A stretch of DNA of 64,000 nucleotides, from positions 62,001-126,000 of the forward strand of contig NZ_BDBN01000024.1 in assembly GCF_001613005.1 (NCBI RefSeq), given 5' to 3'. The translations under genes and the position numbers were made by a program. Origin of the DNA: Nocardia nova NBRC 15556. Its GTDB lineage: Bacteria; Actinomycetota; Actinomycetes; Mycobacteriales; Mycobacteriaceae. How positions within the stretch are numbered: position 1 is the stretch's first letter; each line of letters opens with the position of its first letter. Positions 27,626 through 35,202 of this stretch are shown here, piece after piece. The notes under the pieces are model-generated. The model made no database searches and had not been told where the DNA came from. It saw only the letters and a list, made by a program, of their open reading frames with translations.

Positions 27626-30322
27626 TTGGCTTCCGCCCAACCTGCCGAGGACCTGGATGCCTCCGACATCCAGACCGTCGGCCGCCGGCTCCGGGTAGAT
27701 CACGACCACCCGCACTACAAGTGGGTGGCACTGTCGAATACGACCCTCGGCATGTTGATGGTCACGATCAACTCGTCGATCGTGATCATCTCCCTGCCGG
27801 CGATCTTCCGCGGGATCCACCTCGATCCGCTCGAACCCGCCAACGTCAGCTACCTGCTGTGGATGCTGATGGGCTTCATGCTCACCTCCGCGGTGCTCGT
27901 GGTGATGTTCGGCCGCCTCGGCGACATGTTCGGCCGAGTGCGCATCTACAACCTCGGCTTCGTCATATTCACCGTCTGCGCGATAGCGCTGTCGTTCGAT
28001 CCGTTCGATCTCGGCGGCGGTGCGATATGGCTGATCGCCTGGCGTGTGGCGCAGGGTGTCGGCGGCGCGATGCTGATGGCCAATTCGACGGCCATCCTCA
28101 CCGACGCCTTCCCGGCCAGGCAGCGCGGCATGGCTCTGGGCATCAACCAGGTCGCGGCGGTGGCCGGTTCGTTCCTGGGTCTGCTGATCGGTGGTCTGCT
28201 GGCCGAATGGGATTGGAAGGCCATCTTCTGGGTCAGCGTGCCGTTCGGCATCCTCGGCACCATCTGGTCCTACAAGTCGCTGCACGACAACGGCGCACGC
28301 ACACCCGGGTCGCTCGACATCCCGGGTACCGTCACCTTCGCCCTCGGCCTGACGGCGCTGCTGGCCGGTATCACCTACGGCATCCAGCCCTACGGCGACT
28401 CCAAGACCGGCTGGGGCAACCCGTGGGTGCTGACCGGAGTCATCGGCGGCATCGTGCTGCTCGTGCTGTTCTGCGTCATCGAGGCGAAGTCGCGCCAGCC
28501 CATGTTCCACCTGAGCCTGTTCCGCAACCGGACCTTCGCGCTGGGCAGTTTCGCGAGCCTGATGGCCTCGATCAGCCGCGGCGGCCTGCAGTTCATGCTC
28601 ATCATCTGGCTGCAGGGCATCTGGCTGCCGCTGCACGGCTTCGACTTCGAGTCGACGCCGCTGTGGGCCGGTATCTACATGCTGCCGCTGACCATCGGCT
28701 TCCTGGTCTCGGGACCGCTGTCCGGCTATCTGAGCGACCGTTTCGGCGGGCGGTTGTTCGCCACCGGCGGCCTGTTGCTCGCCGCGATCACCTTCGTCCT
28801 GCTGATCGTGATCCCGGTGAACTTCAACTACTGGCTGTTCGCGCTGATCATCCTGCTCAACGGCCTCGGCATGGGCATTTTCACCTCACCGAACACCGCC
28901 GAGGTCATGTCCGCGGTCCCGGCCTCGCAGCGCGGCGTCGCCTCCGGTATGCGCGCGACGCTGATGAACGGCGGTATGGCGCTGTCGATCGGCATCTTCT
29001 TCTCGCTGATGATCGTCGGCCTGTCCGGCACCCTGCCCGGCGCGATGAATTCCGGGCTGAAGGATCAGGGCGTCCCCGCCGACGTCGCGGGACATATCGC
29101 GGATATGCCGCCGGTCGGCAGCCTGTTCGCCACCTTCCTCGGCTACAACCCGTTCAAGGAATTGCTCGGCCCGAGCGGCACATTGGACAAGCCGGGGGTG
29201 CACGCCGATGTGCTGACCGGCCAGGAGTTCTTCCCGCACCTGATCTCCGACCCGTTCCACTCGGGCTTGGTGGTGGTGTTCCTCGCCGCCGCGGTGATGA
29301 TGCTGCTCGGTTCGATCGCGTCCTGGTTCGCCCGCGGCGACTACGTCGAACACGAGGCGCAGGAACTTGCCGAAGCGGCCGGCGCCGGTCTGATCACCGA
29401 TGCGGACGCCGAGGCCGAAACCGGCCGGCCGGCCACCAACGGACATGCCGTACCCGCCGGTCGCCACGCGCTCGCGGCCACCGCGGTGATGCCCGCGGCG
29501 GCTCCGCCCGCCCGGTCGCAGCGTTCGATCACCGGACGCGTGCTGCGCACCGACGGTCATCCGCTCGACGGTGTGGCGCTGACGCTCATCGATCAGCAGG
29601 GACATCAGGTCTCGCGGGCCACCGGTGATCCGCAGGGCGGGTACGTGATCGATCCGCCGGCCCCCGGCAGCTACGTGCTGATCGTGTCGGCCCGCGGACA
29701 GCAGCCGACCGCGGTCACCGTCTCGGTCGACGGCCGGCCGCAGCGCCTCGACGTCACACTGCACGGTTCGGGTGAGTTGTCCGGCTTCGTCCGCGCGGCG
29801 GGCCGGGCGGTTCCCGACGCGACCGTCACTCTCACCGATCTGCGTGGCCAGGTCGTCGGCGCGGCGGTCACCGATGCCGACGGCGGATACCTGTGCTCGG
29901 GTGTCGTGGGCGGCACCTACACACTCGTCGCGGTGGCCGCGCATCTGCGCCCGGCCGCCATGACGCTGACCGTGCCCGACAGCGGCGTCCTGCACCACGA
30001 TGTGGAACTGACCCCGCTGGCCGTGCTCACCGGCGCGGTCCGGGCCGGCGACCGGGCGGTGCCCGACGCCCTGGTCACGGTGCTCGACGAGACCGGCGCG
30101 GTACTCGGCACCGCCCGCACCGACGGCGACGGCCGCTACACCGTGACCGACCTGACCGAAGGCACCCACACCGTGGTGGTTCGCGGCTACCCGCCGCGCG
30201 AGGGCCGGGTCGAGGTCGCCGGCGGCGCGGTCGAACACGATGTGCGACTCGGCTACGACCTGCCCTCCGGCAGCGACGCCACCGAACCGGACCCCTCGGA
30301 ACCGGCATACGACCGGGACTGA
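27626..30322 (+). CDS. DHA2-type MFS efflux transporter with three C-terminal beta-sandwich repeats
   Basis: An 898-residue efflux pump with the same two-part design as the gene at 9909-12221. The MFS part (about 30-585) has motif A GRLGDMFGRVRI, the motif-C region NQVAAVAGSFLGLLIGGLL and 14 likely membrane helices. A linker rich in Ala and Glu (about 590-640) leads to three repeats (about 643-885) with strands such as VALTLIDQQGHQVSRATG and GSYVLIVSA, which match the tail of the other transporter almost residue for residue, while the MFS bodies are only distantly alike. The start TTG 27626 has GAGGGAGAG upstream. With 14 helices the tail would face the cytoplasm, unusual for this repeat type. 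Substrate unknown. Confidence 0.92.
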   Translation: MASAQPAEDLDASDIQTVGRRLRVDHDHPHYKWVALSNTTLGMLMVTINSSIVIISLPAIFRGIHLDPLEPANVSYLLWMLMGFMLTSAVLVVMFGRLGDMFGRVRIYNLGFVIFTVCAIALSFDPFDLGGGAIWLIAWRVAQGVGGAMLMANSTAILTDAFPARQRGMALGINQVAAVAGSFLGLLIGGLLAEWDWKAIFWVSVPFGILGTIWSYKSLHDNGARTPGSLDIPGTVTFALGLTALLAGITYGIQPYGDSKTGWGNPWVLTGVIGGIVLLVLFCVIEAKSRQPMFHLSLFRNRTFALGSFASLMASISRGGLQFMLIIWLQGIWLPLHGFDFESTPLWAGIYMLPLTIGFLVSGPLSGYLSDRFGGRLFATGGLLLAAITFVLLIVIPVNFNYWLFALIILLNGLGMGIFTSPNTAEVMSAVPASQRGVASGMRATLMNGGMALSIGIFFSLMIVGLSGTLPGAMNSGLKDQGVPADVAGHIADMPPVGSLFATFLGYNPFKELLGPSGTLDKPGVHADVLTGQEFFPHLISDPFHSGLVVVFLAAAVMMLLGSIASWFARGDYVEHEAQELAEAAGAGLITDADAEAETGRPATNGHAVPAGRHALAATAVMPAAAPPARSQRSITGRVLRTDGHPLDGVALTLIDQQGHQVSRATGDPQGGYVIDPPAPGSYVLIVSARGQQPTAVTVSVDGRPQRLDVTLHGSGELSGFVRAAGRAVPDATVTLTDLRGQVVGAAVTDADGGYLCSGVVGGTYTLVAVAAHLRPAAMTLTVPDSGVLHHDVELTPLAVLTGAVRAGDRAVPDALVTVLDETGAVLGTARTDGDGRYTVTDLTEGTHTVVVRGYPPREGRVEVAGGAVEHDVRLGYDLPSGSDATEPDPSEPAYDRD

Positions 30323-30349
30323 CCGAGATCGGCCGAGATCGTCGGCCTC

Positions 30350-30387
30350 CGCGTGGCTCCAGCACAGTGCGGTGCTGGGGCCACGCG
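30350..30387 (+). terminator. Strong hairpin after second repeat-tailed MFS gene
   Basis: CGCGTGGCTCCAGCAC pairs with GTGCTGGGGCCACGCG around the loop agtgcg: 16 positions with one non-Watson-Crick pair. It begins 28 bases after the stop. No T-run follows. It is the best stem seen in the window. Confidence 0.75.
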
Positions 30388-30842
30388 TGTTTCGGCGCGA
30401 GGAGACGACACGGCAGGGATGCCGATCGCCCTCTCGCTCCGAAATGTATTGCGTAGCAACCTGATTAGCCGAACATTTTCGGGCAGGACGCGACATCGGC
30501 GCGGCACTGCGGATTTCTGGGTCGACGGGCGCCTCGGATCGACATTCCCCATCCAGGCCACCTGCGGAGCAGAGGGCATGCGGCGGCGATGAAAGTGCCC
30601 TGAACGCCTGTCCCCGTTGATCTTCGGCACACTCCGCGGGGCGCCGAAAAATGGCCGCTACCTGCGCGGAACGATTTCCGCCTCAGCAAACTCGACCGGA
30701 CACCCGGCCGCCGGTGGCGCAGCCGCTGCTTGTCACGGCACGAAAAACGCCGTTAAGCTCGAGTTTGCCAGAAAGATGCTGAGACTGAAGCTCCCTGGCC
30801 ACCGAGTTCGCCCGCGTGTAGTCGACTCGAGGATGGACCGAC
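30388..30842. other. Long intergenic region
   Basis: 455 bases between the MFS terminator and the next small gene with no coding region I can support; short frames in it lack binding sites and protein-like composition. Patches near 30440-30480 and 30750-30790 are lower in GC and may hold promoter elements of the small gene at 30843. Confidence 0.55.
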
Positions 30843-31178
30843 ATGACCTTCCTTGCCCTCGGATATCTGCGCAGAGATGTCTCGCGACGGCACCAGCATT
30901 GGGACGAGTCCCAAATCCGATGGCTGGCAGGGCGTCTGGGCTACAACCTGTGCAAGACCGTGGCACTGAGCAACCGCACCATCGATCCGATCCAGCAGTT
31001 GATCGACGCGGTGGTGCGCCTCGATGCCGAGGCCGTGGTCGTTCCGAGCCTCGACCACTTCGCCGACCGGGTGATCCCCGCCGATCTCCTCGCGATCACC
31101 GACGTCATCACGGTGACCCCCGAACACACCTATGCGCGCTGGGCCGGCGGCGAACTACCCGAATTGCACGGCATCTGA
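30843..31178 (+). CDS. Small protein resembling the N-terminal fold of serine recombinases, probably inactive
   Basis: A 111-residue protein. The pattern ALGYLRRDVS at the start, a helix ending LAGRLGYNL, then LIDAVVRLDAEAVVVPSLDHFA and a final strand ITVTPEHTYARW, follows the strand-helix order of resolvase N-terminal domains (GYxRVS, LxxLGDxLVVxxLDRLxR). The catalytic GYxRVS block is changed to GYLRRDVS, the second Arg motif is missing and there is no DNA-binding domain, so recombination activity is unlikely. It may be a domesticated regulator; similar stand-alone proteins occur in mycobacteria, as far as I recall. ATG 30843 has GAGGAT upstream. Confidence 0.6.
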   Translation: MTFLALGYLRRDVSRRHQHWDESQIRWLAGRLGYNLCKTVALSNRTIDPIQQLIDAVVRLDAEAVVVPSLDHFADRVIPADLLAITDVITVTPEHTYARWAGGELPELHGI

Positions 31179-31192
31179 TCGGCCCGGAAAAA

Positions 31193-31254
31193 CCCTGGTG
31201 CGCAATCCGTCCGGCTTCCGTCCATCGGAGTGCGGGCGAATTGCGCCACCGGGG
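31193..31254. terminator. Inverted repeat between convergent genes
   Basis: CCCTGGTGCGCAAT at 31193-31206 pairs with ATTGCGCCACCGGGG at 31240-31254, allowing one bulge and one mismatch, with a 33-base loop. It lies between the convergent resolvase-like gene and the secreted-protein gene and could end both transcripts. Confidence 0.5.
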
Positions 31255-31267
31255 TTCGCCGGCGGAA

Positions 31268-31738
31268 TCAGCTGCCGGTGATCTGCTCGTAGTAGAAGAA
31301 GTGGTGGCCCTTCGCATCACAGGAGAAGCTGCCGTGGAACCCGACCGCACAGGTCGACCCGGCGTGCGAGACCGCGGGTCCGGCCGTCGGCCCGGACCCG
31401 GCGCTCTGGCCGTAGGTCGAGATGTCCGGATTGCCGCCGGGCAGGGTATGCGGAGTCCCGGCATCGAACCCCGGATGCGCGGGCGCCCACGGCACGTCGA
31501 TGACGACCTCGCGGACCGGGAAGGGCACCGGCACCGACACATTGCCGCCGAGCTGGATGGACATCCACGTCGGATCGGCGAGGTCGCATCCCACGCTGCC
31601 GTCGTCGGCGATCGAGCAGTTCAACCTCCCCGCGGCGAAGTACACGGGCCCGGGAGTGTCGGCGCCGGCCACGCCGCCGAACGCCAGCGGCGCCGCCGCA
31701 CCGGCCATCGCCAACGTACGCACGATCCATCGTTTCAC
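31268..31738 (-). CDS. Secreted protein with two C-x9-C motifs, unknown function
   Basis: A 156-residue exported protein: basic N-terminus (KRWIVR), signal helix (TLAMAGAAAPLAFGGVAGA) with an A-D-A type cleavage site, then a mature part of about 130 residues. Four cysteines fall in two like-spaced pairs, NCSIADDGSVGCD near the N-terminus and TCAVGFHGSFSCD near the C-terminus, suggesting two small disulfide hairpins. The middle is rich in Pro, Gly and Val. GTG 31738 has GGAGG 4-5 bases upstream; the longer frame lacks a site. No family is recognised. Confidence 0.75.
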   Translation of the reverse strand: MKRWIVRTLAMAGAAAPLAFGGVAGADTPGPVYFAAGRLNCSIADDGSVGCDLADPTWMSIQLGGNVSVPVPFPVREVVIDVPWAPAHPGFDAGTPHTLPGGNPDISTYGQSAGSGPTAGPAVSHAGSTCAVGFHGSFSCDAKGHHFFYYEQITGS

Positions 31739-31827
31739 GCTGCCTCCTTGGGTGTGATCATGTTCCTGACGTACCCATCGCCCCACCGCCACAACCCATT
31801 ACGGCGCGCCGCGCCTGTCCGGACCGG

Positions 31828-32523
31828 CTACCGGACCCGATCCATCTGCGTCAGGTACTCGTCGAGGCGAGCCGCGCCGGTCACGAGATGTCGGCTGCGG
31901 GTGATCAAGCGGTCCTGCCACGCATCGAGAAAGGTACTCAGCGCCTGCGCGCCGCCCGCCGCGCGCAACGACTCCAGGAACTGCGCGACCTGCGGGAGCA
32001 GATAGCCGCCGCGACGCAGTTGCCTGGCGATTTCGGCGTCGCGCACGCAGTCCGGGCCGTACCGGCGATAGCCCGTCACGCGGTCGCGTTCGGGGCGCAG
32101 GATGTCGTGAGTTTCCCAGGTACGCAAGGTAGCCGGGTGTACCCCGAGCCGGCGCGCGAGCTCGCCGACGGTCAGAGGCGGGCCGGGAACCGGTGTGGGC
32201 GCGGCGGACAGGCCGCTCAAGGCCGCGGCGACTTCGGTGCGAGTGCCGCGTTCGGTCAGCAGCGCGACATGTGCGGCGTCGATGAGCCGGTAGGCCGATT
32301 CGAGGTCGCCGCGATGGATCGAGCGCATGATCTCCGCGGCCTGCCGATGTCCGTGCCCGGCGCGAAGGGCGAGGAATGCGCGCAGCGCCACCGCGTGCAG
32401 CACGGTGTAGCGGCGATACCCGGCGTCTGTGCGCTCGGCCGGCGGCAGGATGCCCGCCTCGTCGTAATTGCGGATCGCCTGAGCGGACAATCCGTGTTCG
32501 CGGGCGAGATCGACGGGTCGCAG
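31828..32523 (-). CDS. TioE-type MerR regulator with two HTH domains, apparently CTG start
   Basis: A 231-residue regulator with two MerR-type winged helices: rpt1 at about 1-65 (RPVDLAREHGLSAQAIRNYD) and rpt2 at about 115-180 (TVGELARRLGVHPATLRTWE). The duplicated layout is known from the TioE family. The family N-terminus reads M-R-P-V-D-L; here the matching codons are CTG CGA CCC GTC at 32523. GGAGG sits 6 bases before that CTG, and no ATG, GTG or TTG exists in frame between the stop of the previous sensible codon and Leu11. So CTG is the best start. It is divergent from an erythromycin-esterase-like gene, with a dyad between them. Confidence 0.85.
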   Translation of the reverse strand: MRPVDLAREHGLSAQAIRNYDEAGILPPAERTDAGYRRYTVLHAVALRAFLALRAGHGHRQAAEIMRSIHRGDLESAYRLIDAAHVALLTERGTRTEVAAALSGLSAAPTPVPGPPLTVGELARRLGVHPATLRTWETHDILRPERDRVTGYRRYGPDCVRDAEIARQLRRGGYLLPQVAQFLESLRAAGGAQALSTFLDAWQDRLITRSRHLVTGAARLDEYLTQMDRVR

Positions 32524-32591
32524 GACGTACCTCCGTTTGAGACTTCTACGGGTGTTTTTGCAGCTCGCTTCGGCAGAAGTTTCACCCGAAC

Positions 32592-32611
32592 CTTCAACGA
32601 TAGTGTCGAAG
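32592..32611. promoter_or_regulatory. MerR-type dyad between TioE regulator and esterase gene
   Basis: CTTC-aac-gatagt-gtc-GAAG, an imperfect 20-base dyad (CTTCxAC and GTxGAAG arms) located 27 bases before the esterase ATG, the position and length expected of a MerR operator inside a stretched promoter spacer. A possible -10 (TATTCG) follows at 32613; the -35 is not clear. Confidence 0.5.
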
Positions 32612-32637
32612 CTATTCGCTGCCGGAAAGGGGTATCC

Positions 32638-33846
32638 ATGTCCACTGCCACCACACTGCGTGCCATCGGCCGCCCACTCGACGACCCGGTGAACCTGGGC
32701 CGCACCCTCGACGAACTGCTCGCCGCGCGCCCTGAGGCCCCGGCCCTGCTCGGCCTCGGCGAGCCGACACACGGCATCGCGGCATTTCCGTTGCTGCGCA
32801 ACGATATTCTGGCCCACCTCGTGCAGCGGGGATTCCGGTCGATCGCGCTCGAGGTCGACTTCTTCGCCGCCACCCGCGTCGACGACTACGTCCGCGGCGC
32901 CACCGCGGATATCGACGAGGTCCTCGCCACCGGGTTCAGCCACGGCTTCGGCGCGATACCGGGCAATCGCGAACTCGTGGAATGGCTGCGCGCCTACAAC
33001 ACCGGCCGGTCGCCGGGGGATCGCGTGCACTGCTACGGATTCGACGCGCCGGTGGAGATCTCCGCGGCACCGAGTCCGCGACATGCGCTGGCCGCGGTCG
33101 CCGACTCTCTGCCCGCGGCGCTGCGACCGGCGTCGGCAGCCGACCTCGACGCCCTGGCCGGTGCGGACGCCGACTGGACGAACGAGGCGGCCATGTTCGA
33201 CCCGGCCGCCTCCATCGGCAATTCCGACCGGGCCCGTGCCCTGCGCATCGTCGCCGACGACCTCGCCAGTGCCCTGCGCCGCGCGGGTCCAGGGCTGCGG
33301 CCGGCCGATCCGTCCGGCTACGACCGGGCGGCCGACCATGCCCGCACCGCACAGGGTCTGCTGCGTTATCACGCGGCCATGGCGACCCCATCCACCGATC
33401 GCCTCGGCGACCTGCTGAGCCTGCGCGCCGAGATGATGGCCGCGAATCTGCTGACGATCGTCGAGCGGGAGCGGCATCGCGGGCCGAGTCTCGTCTTCGC
33501 GCACAATGCCCACCTCCAGCGCGCGCACTCCCCCGGTGAGGAGGCGCCCGGCTGGGGCGGAGCCGGAGCCCTCGTCGCCCTCACCCTGGGAGCCCGCTAC
33601 ACGGTCGTGACGACCGACGGCGCCCCCGCCGCCGATCCGGCCACCCTCCAGGGCGTGCTGGCACGGGCGACGACGCGCCGAACCCTTTTTCCCACAAGCG
33701 AATTGCGCGAGTACCTGCCCTCCGCGATCGCCACGGGCGAACCGATCGTCCTCGGCCACATCCCGCTGCGCCGGGCGGATCTCGACACCGCCGACGCCAC
33801 CGTCTTCATCACCGACACCGACGGGAAGCAGGTCCGCTACTGGTAG
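32638..33846 (+). CDS. Erythromycin esterase family protein
   Basis: A 402-residue member of the EreA/EreB-like family. The active-site blocks are visible: GLGEPTHGIAAFP (Glu and His, residues about 38-50), IALEVDFFAA, RAEMMAANLLTIVER and FAHNAHLQRAHSPGEE with the second His. Ere enzymes open macrolide lactones with water; many family members act on unknown esters, so macrolide resistance is possible but unproven. ATG 32638 is preceded by GGAAAGGGG. It is divergent from the TioE-type regulator, which probably controls it. Cytosolic, no signal sequence. Confidence 0.85.
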   Translation: MSTATTLRAIGRPLDDPVNLGRTLDELLAARPEAPALLGLGEPTHGIAAFPLLRNDILAHLVQRGFRSIALEVDFFAATRVDDYVRGATADIDEVLATGFSHGFGAIPGNRELVEWLRAYNTGRSPGDRVHCYGFDAPVEISAAPSPRHALAAVADSLPAALRPASAADLDALAGADADWTNEAAMFDPAASIGNSDRARALRIVADDLASALRRAGPGLRPADPSGYDRAADHARTAQGLLRYHAAMATPSTDRLGDLLSLRAEMMAANLLTIVERERHRGPSLVFAHNAHLQRAHSPGEEAPGWGGAGALVALTLGARYTVVTTDGAPAADPATLQGVLARATTRRTLFPTSELREYLPSAIATGEPIVLGHIPLRRADLDTADATVFITDTDGKQVRYW

Positions 33847-33857
33847 CGGAACCTTCG

Positions 33858-33873
33858 GGTTCGAATCCGAACC
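33858..33873 (+). terminator. Short hairpin after esterase gene
   Basis: GGTTCG and CGAACC form a 6-base stem around a 4-base loop (aatc), 12 bases after the esterase stop. Small but perfect; no T-run. Confidence 0.4.
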
Positions 33874-33953
33874 GCAGGCCACCCCGGCCCGGGACCGATA
33901 CCTTCGAGCGAATGTTGTCGCCGTAATCGTCGCGCGGGACGGAGGGGCCTGCC

Positions 33954-34532
33954 ATGACATCGCCACCGGGACCGGGAATCGATGAGCTGCACCGCAGCGT
34001 CGTGGCGATGGTGGACGGGTTCTACGCAGTGGTGCCGCCGTATCCGCGGCTGCCGGAATCGTTGGTGGCCGCGGATTTCGCGCACGGGGTGAAACTCAAC
34101 GTCGACCTGTTCTTCCGCTATCTGCGCACCGGGATCGAACCCGGCGAGGACGACACCGCCGATATGGTGCGGCTCGCGGTCGAACGGGTCCGCGACGGTG
34201 CGGGGGTCACCGATGTCCTGGACCGCTACCGGCTCGGGGCGGCGTTCGTCTGGGATCGCCTGCTCGACTCGGCGACGGCGAGCGACCGCGAACTGCTGCT
34301 CGGGGCGGCCGCGCCGCTGATGCGCTATCTCGGCCTGCTCACCCAGCGCATCGTGGCGGCCGCGGCCGACCGCGCGCACGATCCCCACTATGAGCTCATG
34401 GAACACCGGCGCGCGGTGACCGACGCCCTGCTCACCGGGCGTGATCCGCGGCAATGGCCCGGGCGGACCACCGTCCTCCCGCAGATCGCCCCCTTCATGC
34501 TGAACCTGTTCGGCAAACCCGTCGGTCGGTAA
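33954..34532 (+). CDS. Stand-alone PucR/CdaR-type N-terminal sensor domain
   Basis: A 192-residue all-helical protein. The blocks FAHGVKLNVDLFFRYLRTG, VERVRDGAGVTDVLDRYRLG and MEHRRAVTDALLTGRD are those found in front of the DNA-binding half of actinobacterial PucR-type regulators (RsbRD-N-like domain). In those proteins the ALLxGR block is followed by a GGDEF-like region and an HTH; here the protein ends about 30 residues later. It may be a true single-domain sensor or a remnant. ATG 33954 has GGAGGGG upstream, so it is likely translated. Confidence 0.65.
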   Translation: MTSPPGPGIDELHRSVVAMVDGFYAVVPPYPRLPESLVAADFAHGVKLNVDLFFRYLRTGIEPGEDDTADMVRLAVERVRDGAGVTDVLDRYRLGAAFVWDRLLDSATASDRELLLGAAAPLMRYLGLLTQRIVAAAADRAHDPHYELMEHRRAVTDALLTGRDPRQWPGRTTVLPQIAPFMLNLFGKPVGR

Positions 34533-34571
34533 GGGAATAGCAGGATCACACCACGGGGACCGCCGGAGCGC

Positions 34572-34964
34572 TCAGGACAGGATCGAGTGGACGTGGCGGT
34601 CCTGGAGGGCGTCGTGGGTGTGGGCGGCGAGCCAGGCGGCGAAATCCGTGTGGGCCGAGGATGTTTGGTCGAAGAAGCCGGCGCTGACGAGGGTGTCGTC
34701 GCGCTCGATGACGACGTCGATCGTTTCCCCGCGCTGGGTGACCGCGAAGGCCGCCGCGGGGGTACGGAGGAGGTGATGACGGCGTCCCGCGTCCGAGGGG
34801 CGGATATCGCTGAGCGTCGCCGCGACGATGTCGACGACGTTGTCGTGCCGGCGGCGCAGGCGGCGCGGCACATCGGTGACGACCGTGTGCACGGCGAGAA
34901 TCAGCTCGGCGAGATCGTCGAAATCCACCGTGACCGTGGGTACATGGCGCGGTTCTGCCGTCAC
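34572..34964 (-). CDS. Hypothetical protein
   Basis: About 130 residues, soluble, mixed helix and strand. It begins PTVTVDFDDLAELILAVHTV and has a second half with FAVTQRGETIDVVIERDDTL and FAAWLAAHTHDALQ. AGGAGG lies just upstream, followed by GTG codons at 34973, 34970 and 34964; I give 34964, and a start three codons earlier is equally possible. The frame extends to 35072 but that part lacks a site. No family recognised. It is convergent with the PucR-like gene and divergent from the response regulator. Confidence 0.65.
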   Translation of the reverse strand: MTAEPRHVPTVTVDFDDLAELILAVHTVVTDVPRRLRRRHDNVVDIVAATLSDIRPSDAGRRHHLLRTPAAAFAVTQRGETIDVVIERDDTLVSAGFFDQTSSAHTDFAAWLAAHTHDALQDRHVHSILS

Positions 34965-35082
34965 GACCACCACGCCTCCTTCCTCGAACCTGGGGCGCTG
35001 CCATCCCATACCGCTCAGTCTGCCCCGCCGCGGCGAGTGCGTCAGTCGGCATTTCGCACGACAACTGGTCAATTGTCCGTGA

Positions 35083-35102
35083 ACGTCCGAGCGGCCGGAC
35101 GT
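35083..35102. promoter_or_regulatory. Perfect inverted repeat upstream of response regulator
   Basis: ACGTCCG-agcggc-CGGACGT, 7-base perfect arms, 101 bases before the response regulator start. The size suits a LuxR-type dimer, so it may be an autoregulatory site; it could also serve the divergent hypothetical gene. Confidence 0.45.
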
Positions 35103-35202
35103 AATGAATTACCCCGGCGGAGTGAATAACAATCATCATTCGTCGGCGGATTCGCGCGCCGAGACCGGCACAGCCGGGCGCGGGTCGGCAACAGGAGGGG
35201 GC

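Noticed and set aside
30843..31178. Active site-specific recombinase or mobile element remnant
   Set aside because: No catalytic block, no DNA-binding domain, no inverted repeats or target duplications nearby.
32524..33966. Upstream extension of the MerR-type regulator to a 712-residue protein
   Set aside because: The extension runs antisense through the erythromycin-esterase gene; the family N-terminus falls at 32523.
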